Source: JANLWK01 sp031364505
Lineage (GTDB): Bacteria > Eisenbacteria > RBG-16-71-46
Assembly (NCBI GenBank): GCA_031364505.1
Contig: JANLWK010000388.1
Coordinates: forward strand, 1 to 9,467
DNA length: 9,467 nucleotides
Direction: 5' to 3'
The number at the start of each line of letters is the position of its first letter. Position 1 is the stretch's first letter. This document shows, one piece after another, positions 6,437-9,467 of the stretch. The position numbers and the translations under genes are program-made. Under the pieces are notes generated by a model. It was not told where the DNA came from and did not search any database. It saw only the letters and a list, made by a program, of their open reading frames with translations.

Positions 6437-6449
6437 GGGAGCGCCTCCC
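6437..6449 (+). promoter_or_regulatory. Shine-Dalgarno inside a small hairpin before the GH38-like start
   Basis: GGGAG (6437-6441), the only good ribosome-binding sequence for the ATG at 6450, pairs perfectly with CTCCC (6445-6449) across a CGC loop. The site supports the ATG at 6450 over the upstream in-frame TTG at 6423. If the stem forms in the mRNA, it would hide the ribosome site and abut the start codon. A 5-bp stem with a 3-nt loop is modest in stability. Confidence 0.4.
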
Positions 6450-9374
6450 ATGAGACCGAACCGACGCCCGACGGGGAAACCCGGGGCCGGTTCTCGACCC
6501 GCCCCGCCTTCGCCCGCAGCCGGCGCGCGCGTGATCCTCCTCCTCTCGCTCCTCTCCTCGCTGGCTCTCACCACGACCGTCGCCGCCGAGCCCAAGCGCA
6601 TCTACATCGCCAACGACGATCACACCGATTATGTCTGGAGCGGCGACGAGGCCCAGTATCGGGCGGCGTTCATCTCCATGCTCGACTACTACATGACCCA
6701 GGCGGAGAACACGGCGAACAACCCGCCCGACTCCCGCGGCCGGTTCAACTGCGATGGCAACCTGTGGATCTGGGAGTACGAGCACAACAAGTCGGCGGCG
6801 CAGTTCCAGCGCCTCGTCGGGCATCTCCAGGCCGGCACGATCACGATGCCGCTCAACGCCGCGGCGCTGTGCTTCGGCGGCTCACCTGCGGAGGCTGTGT
6901 TCCGCGGCATGTACTACGCGGGGCGCCTCGAGCGACGCTACAACGTGCGATTCCCGCTCGTGGTCGCGATGGAGAACCAGACGCTGCCCGGAGGCGTCGC
7001 GTCGCTGTGGGCCGGGTCCGGCGCGCTCTACTCGTGGCGCGGCGTGTGCGGCTGCCTGACGCAAACCAACTGGGGCAACCGGCCGCGCGAGGTCTATCAC
7101 TTCCGCGGACCCGATGGTCAGGGCGTGTGCCTCAAGTGGAACACGATGCGGCTGGGCAACCAGGCGCTCGGCGGCTACGCCGAGGCGAGGACGCCGTCGA
7201 ACGTCGTCAACTACCTCGATACGGACGCGACCTACACGTCGAGCTGGCCGTGGTCGGTGTCGGCGGCGTTCGGCTACGGCTGGGACGATCTGCAGACCAC
7301 GACGGGATCGTTCGTCACCACGTCCCAGAGCCAGTCGAACGCGAACCGGCGCGTCATCGTGTCGAACGAGGTCGACTTCTTCGAGGACTTCCTCGCCGTG
7401 TATGGAAACCAGATTCCCGTGTTTTCGGGCAGCTTCGGAAACGAGTGGGAGCTGCTCCAGTCTTCGATGGGCGCCGTGACGGCGGAGTTCCGGGGCCGGA
7501 TCGAGAAGCTGCGCACGGCCGAGGCGCTCGCCACGATCGCCTCGCTGGTGAACCCCAACTTCATGACCGGGCGCGAGGCCGCGCGCGACCTGGCCGGCAT
7601 GGCGGCCGGACTGTTCTACGAGCACGACTGGACCGCGGACGGGCCGGTCTCTCCCAGCGTCCGCGCTCAATTCCAGCGCAGCATGCTCACGAACCTCAAG
7701 AACTACGTGGATCCGCTCCAGACCGATGCGCTCGCGACCGTGGCGGCGGCGGTGAGGATGACGCCCGGTGTCGAACGCCACCTGGTGTTCAACCCGCTGT
7801 CGTGGTCGCGGACCGACTTCGCGGATCTCAAGGTGGCGATGTCGCCGCCGCTGCGCGTCGTCGACATGTCGACGGGCGCGGAGGTCCCGAGCCAGGTCAT
7901 GAGCACGTCGCCGACGGTGGTGAGGGTCCTCGCGAGCAACGTGCCGTCGGTCGGCTACCAGGTCTACGAAGTGCGGGCCGGCGCCGGGGCGGCGTTCCCC
8001 CCGTCGGCGAGCGTGGCGCAGGGGACGCTCGACAACGGCGTTTACGCGGTGACGCTGGGCGGCTGGGGCGACTTGACCAGCGTCATCGATCATCGCGACG
8101 GCGATCGCCAGCTGGTGAACGTGGCCGGCGGAGGGGCGATCTGCGAACTGGCATCGGGCACCGGCACGGTCGTCGTCGAGAGCAGCGGCCCGGTGTCGAC
8201 GACGCTCAATGTCGTCGCGGGCGGCTCGCCCGCCCACGAGGCGCGCGTGACGCTGTATGCCGGCATCGACCGCATCGACTTCGACGGACGCGTCACCCAG
8301 AACTTCAGCTCCACGGTGACGTACACGTCGAAGTTCAACCTGCCGGGCTCGACCATGCGCCACGAGGAAGTCGGCATGATCGCGAAGGTCGCGCGCGCGG
8401 CGCAGGGCGGAGACTACGCCGACGCCAACGCCCGCACGGACTACCTGAGCTTCGGTCACTTCGTGGACCTGTCCGACGCGACGCGAGGCGTGACCGTGTC
8501 GAACTGGGACAGCCCGTACTTCCAGGCGGGCAACAGCACGACCACCACGCTGGACGCCACGACCCCGTCGATCAAGGCCGTGGTCGGGATGCAGGTCAAT
8601 GGTGCCGGGCATGGCATCCCGAACCAGGGCGGCGACACGTGGTTCCAGAATCGCTTCGCGTTCCGGACGCACGGCGCCTACGACCCGGCCGCCGCGATGC
8701 GCTTCTCGCTCGAGCACCAGAATCCGCTGACCAGTGCCCGGCTCACCGGCGGCGAAGCCGGCTCGCTGCCGTCCTCCAGCTATTCGCTCGTCTCGCTGCC
8801 GTCTCCCGACATCCTGCTATGGGCACTCAAGCCGTCCGAGGAGGGCATCGGGCAGGGCGTGATCGCGCGCGTGTGGAACCTCGCCGAGGGGACGCGATCG
8901 CTCCAGCTCGCCCTCATGCCCGGCGGACTCGCGAGCGCCCGGAACGTCACGCACATCGAGACCGACCTCGGCCCCGCGACGGTCGGCGGCGGTACGCTCA
9001 CCGATGGGCTCGCCCGCCAGCAGATGAAGACCTACCGCCTGTTCGCTGCATCGAGCTCGCTCGCGGTCATCCCGGGCGGCGCCGACTCCCCGGGCACACT
9101 CGCCGCGACGGTGTTCCCGAATCCGTCGCCGCGCGGCCAGTTCAGCACGATCTCATTCGTGCTCCGCTCCGAGGCCCGCGCCCGGGTCACGGTGAAGGAC
9201 GTACGCGGCGCGGCCGTGGCCACGATCCTCGACGAGCGTCGCGCGGCGGGACGCCAGAGCGCGGTCTGGGACCAGCGCACGCGGCGCGAGCTCCACGCGA
9301 GGCCGGGCGTGTATTACGTGGTCGTCGAAGCGCTCGGCGAGACCGCCGTGAGTCCGGTGGTCGTGCTGGAGTAA
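6450..9374 (+). CDS. Secreted GH38-like (alpha-mannosidase-type) protein with FlgD-like C-terminal domain
   Basis: This 974-residue protein is probably a secreted glycan-acting enzyme related to GH38 alpha-mannosidases. I chose the ATG at 6450 because GGGAG lies 8 nt upstream and a signal peptide follows: a long basic start, hydrophobic residues 28-42, and cleavage after V-A-A at about 46. The GH38-like catalytic region spans about 48-400. It has His58-Thr-Asp60 at the place of the zinc-binding HxD, Asp279-Asp280 in GWDD at the place of the acid/base segment, and His392-Asp393 (YEHDW) at the later zinc histidine. In the segment that normally carries the nucleophile and zinc-ligand Asp, the residue that aligns is Glu175 (AMENQTLPGG, then ASLWAGSG). 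Residues 440-870 fit the GH38 beta domains (HLVFNPLSW, GYQVYEV, TLDNGVYAVTL). Residues 884-974 form a FlgD-like Ig domain (VFPNPSPRGQ, GVYYVVVEAL), matching the end of the secreted protein at 588-2081. It appears to be transcribed alone and is followed by a strong hairpin. The substrate is unknown. Confidence 0.88.
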   Translation: MRPNRRPTGKPGAGSRPAPPSPAAGARVILLLSLLSSLALTTTVAAEPKRIYIANDDHTDYVWSGDEAQYRAAFISMLDYYMTQAENTANNPPDSRGRFNCDGNLWIWEYEHNKSAAQFQRLVGHLQAGTITMPLNAAALCFGGSPAEAVFRGMYYAGRLERRYNVRFPLVVAMENQTLPGGVASLWAGSGALYSWRGVCGCLTQTNWGNRPREVYHFRGPDGQGVCLKWNTMRLGNQALGGYAEARTPSNVVNYLDTDATYTSSWPWSVSAAFGYGWDDLQTTTGSFVTTSQSQSNANRRVIVSNEVDFFEDFLAVYGNQIPVFSGSFGNEWELLQSSMGAVTAEFRGRIEKLRTAEALATIASLVNPNFMTGREAARDLAGMAAGLFYEHDWTADGPVSPSVRAQFQRSMLTNLKNYVDPLQTDALATVAAAVRMTPGVERHLVFNPLSWSRTDFADLKVAMSPPLRVVDMSTGAEVPSQVMSTSPTVVRVLASNVPSVGYQVYEVRAGAGAAFPPSASVAQGTLDNGVYAVTLGGWGDLTSVIDHRDGDRQLVNVAGGGAICELASGTGTVVVESSGPVSTTLNVVAGGSPAHEARVTLYAGIDRIDFDGRVTQNFSSTVTYTSKFNLPGSTMRHEEVGMIAKVARAAQGGDYADANARTDYLSFGHFVDLSDATRGVTVSNWDSPYFQAGNSTTTTLDATTPSIKAVVGMQVNGAGHGIPNQGGDTWFQNRFAFRTHGAYDPAAAMRFSLEHQNPLTSARLTGGEAGSLPSSSYSLVSLPSPDILLWALKPSEEGIGQGVIARVWNLAEGTRSLQLALMPGGLASARNVTHIETDLGPATVGGGTLTDGLARQQMKTYRLFAASSSLAVIPGGADSPGTLAATVFPNPSPRGQFSTISFVLRSEARARVTVKDVRGAAVATILDERRAAGRQSAVWDQRTRRELHARPGVYYVVVEALGETAVSPVVVLE

Positions 9375-9428
9375 GCACCGATCGGCGTCCGGCGTCACCC
9401 GCCCCGGAGGCCGGGCCCGAGACGACGA

Positions 9429-9460
9429 GGTCCCCGCGAACCGGCTGGCTCGCGGGGACC
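9429..9460 (+). terminator. Strong hairpin downstream of the GH38-like gene
   Basis: GGTCCCCGCGA (9429-9439) pairs perfectly over 11 bp with TCGCGGGGACC (9450-9460) around a 10-nt loop. It lies 54 bp after the GH38-like stop codon, where a transcript end is expected. The following bases (GTTCGTA) are not a proper T-tract and the window ends there, so an intrinsic terminator is likely but incomplete by the strict rule. It could also act for a gene coming from the right. Confidence 0.6.
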
Positions 9461-9467
9461 GTTCGTA

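Larger units (their letters stand above)
6070..6449. other. Divergent intergenic region, no supported gene
   Basis: About 380 bp separate the start of the minus-strand pilin-like gene from the start of the plus-strand GH38-like gene, so promoters for both should lie here. I find no convincing paired -35/-10 for either; TTGTCA at 6323-6328 has no matching -10 at usual spacing. The stretch 6245-6365 is less GC-rich than its surroundings. Two dyad structures (6197-6238 and 6264-6310) and a Shine-Dalgarno hairpin (6437-6449) are listed separately. Open frames crossing this stretch are arginine-rich, run antisense into the GH38-like gene and have no family signature. Confidence 0.5.

Noticed and set aside
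6427..6437. TTCGAACCC, resembling a tRNA T-loop
   Set aside because: The flanking bases do not form the 5-bp T-stem, and there is no anticodon arm or acceptor stem at the right distance. It overlaps the GH38-like ribosome site.
6144..6824. Minus-strand frame of 226 codons covering the 6070-6449 gap
   Set aside because: About half of it is antisense to the GH38-like coding region, including its signal peptide. The rest is Arg/Ala-rich with no motif or ribosome site.
6882..8717. Long minus-strand open frame of 611 codons antisense to the GH38-like gene
   Set aside because: Its product is rich in Arg, His, Val and Ala, has no domain signature, and lies entirely within the antisense of a gene with clear GH38, signal peptide and FlgD-like features. 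This is typical of GC-rich DNA.
1..9467. CRISPR arrays, insertion sequences, integrase or transposase genes
   Set aside because: No regularly spaced repeats, terminal inverted repeats, or transposase or recombinase signatures were seen on either strand.

Overview
This is a GC-rich bacterial window (by eye well above 60% G+C) with seven supportable protein-coding loci: six intact or edge-cut genes and one gene remnant. Two large secreted proteins each end in a FlgD-like Ig C-terminal domain. That ending, together with a Hanks-type kinase fused to TolB-like and TPR domains, is a style common in Candidatus Eisenbacteria and related FCB/Gemmatimonadota-like lineages. This placement is an inference from protein style, because the window has no rRNA or tRNA marker.

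Left part (1-2081, all minus strand). A peptide-methionine (S)-sulfoxide reductase (MsrA) with an export signal runs off the left edge (460 to 1). Upstream of it is a secreted multidomain protein of 497 residues (2081 to 588). Its N-terminal domain has no name I can assign securely; an Ig-like domain and a FlgD-like C-terminal domain follow. A 13-bp perfect dyad lies between the two genes.

Middle (2082-2579). A plus-strand remnant encodes only the C-terminal half of a fasciclin (FAS1) domain, with neither the N-terminal half nor a signal peptide. It converges on the kinase gene, and a hairpin between the two may serve as a terminator.

Minus-strand cluster (6069 to 2580). Three closely spaced genes read in the same direction, with gaps of 36 and 58 bp. 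The first is a small pilin-like protein with Lys at the prepilin +5 position in place of Glu. The second is a membrane protein with a degenerate GGDEF domain (DDGRF) that keeps an RxxD I-site at the correct spacing. The third is a 749-residue soluble Ser/Thr kinase with TolB-like and TPR domains. I infer that this may be an envelope signalling cassette in which a c-di-GMP receptor is linked to a kinase and a pilin-like protein.

Right part (6070-9467). After a gene-free, structured stretch of about 380 bp comes a 974-residue secreted GH38-like (alpha-mannosidase-type) protein on the plus strand. Its expected nucleophile Asp appears to be Glu. Its Shine-Dalgarno sequence sits inside a small hairpin, and a strong perfect 11-bp hairpin follows the gene at the window edge. 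Overall the window is devoted to the cell envelope: secreted enzymes, an exported repair enzyme and a membrane-linked signalling operon.
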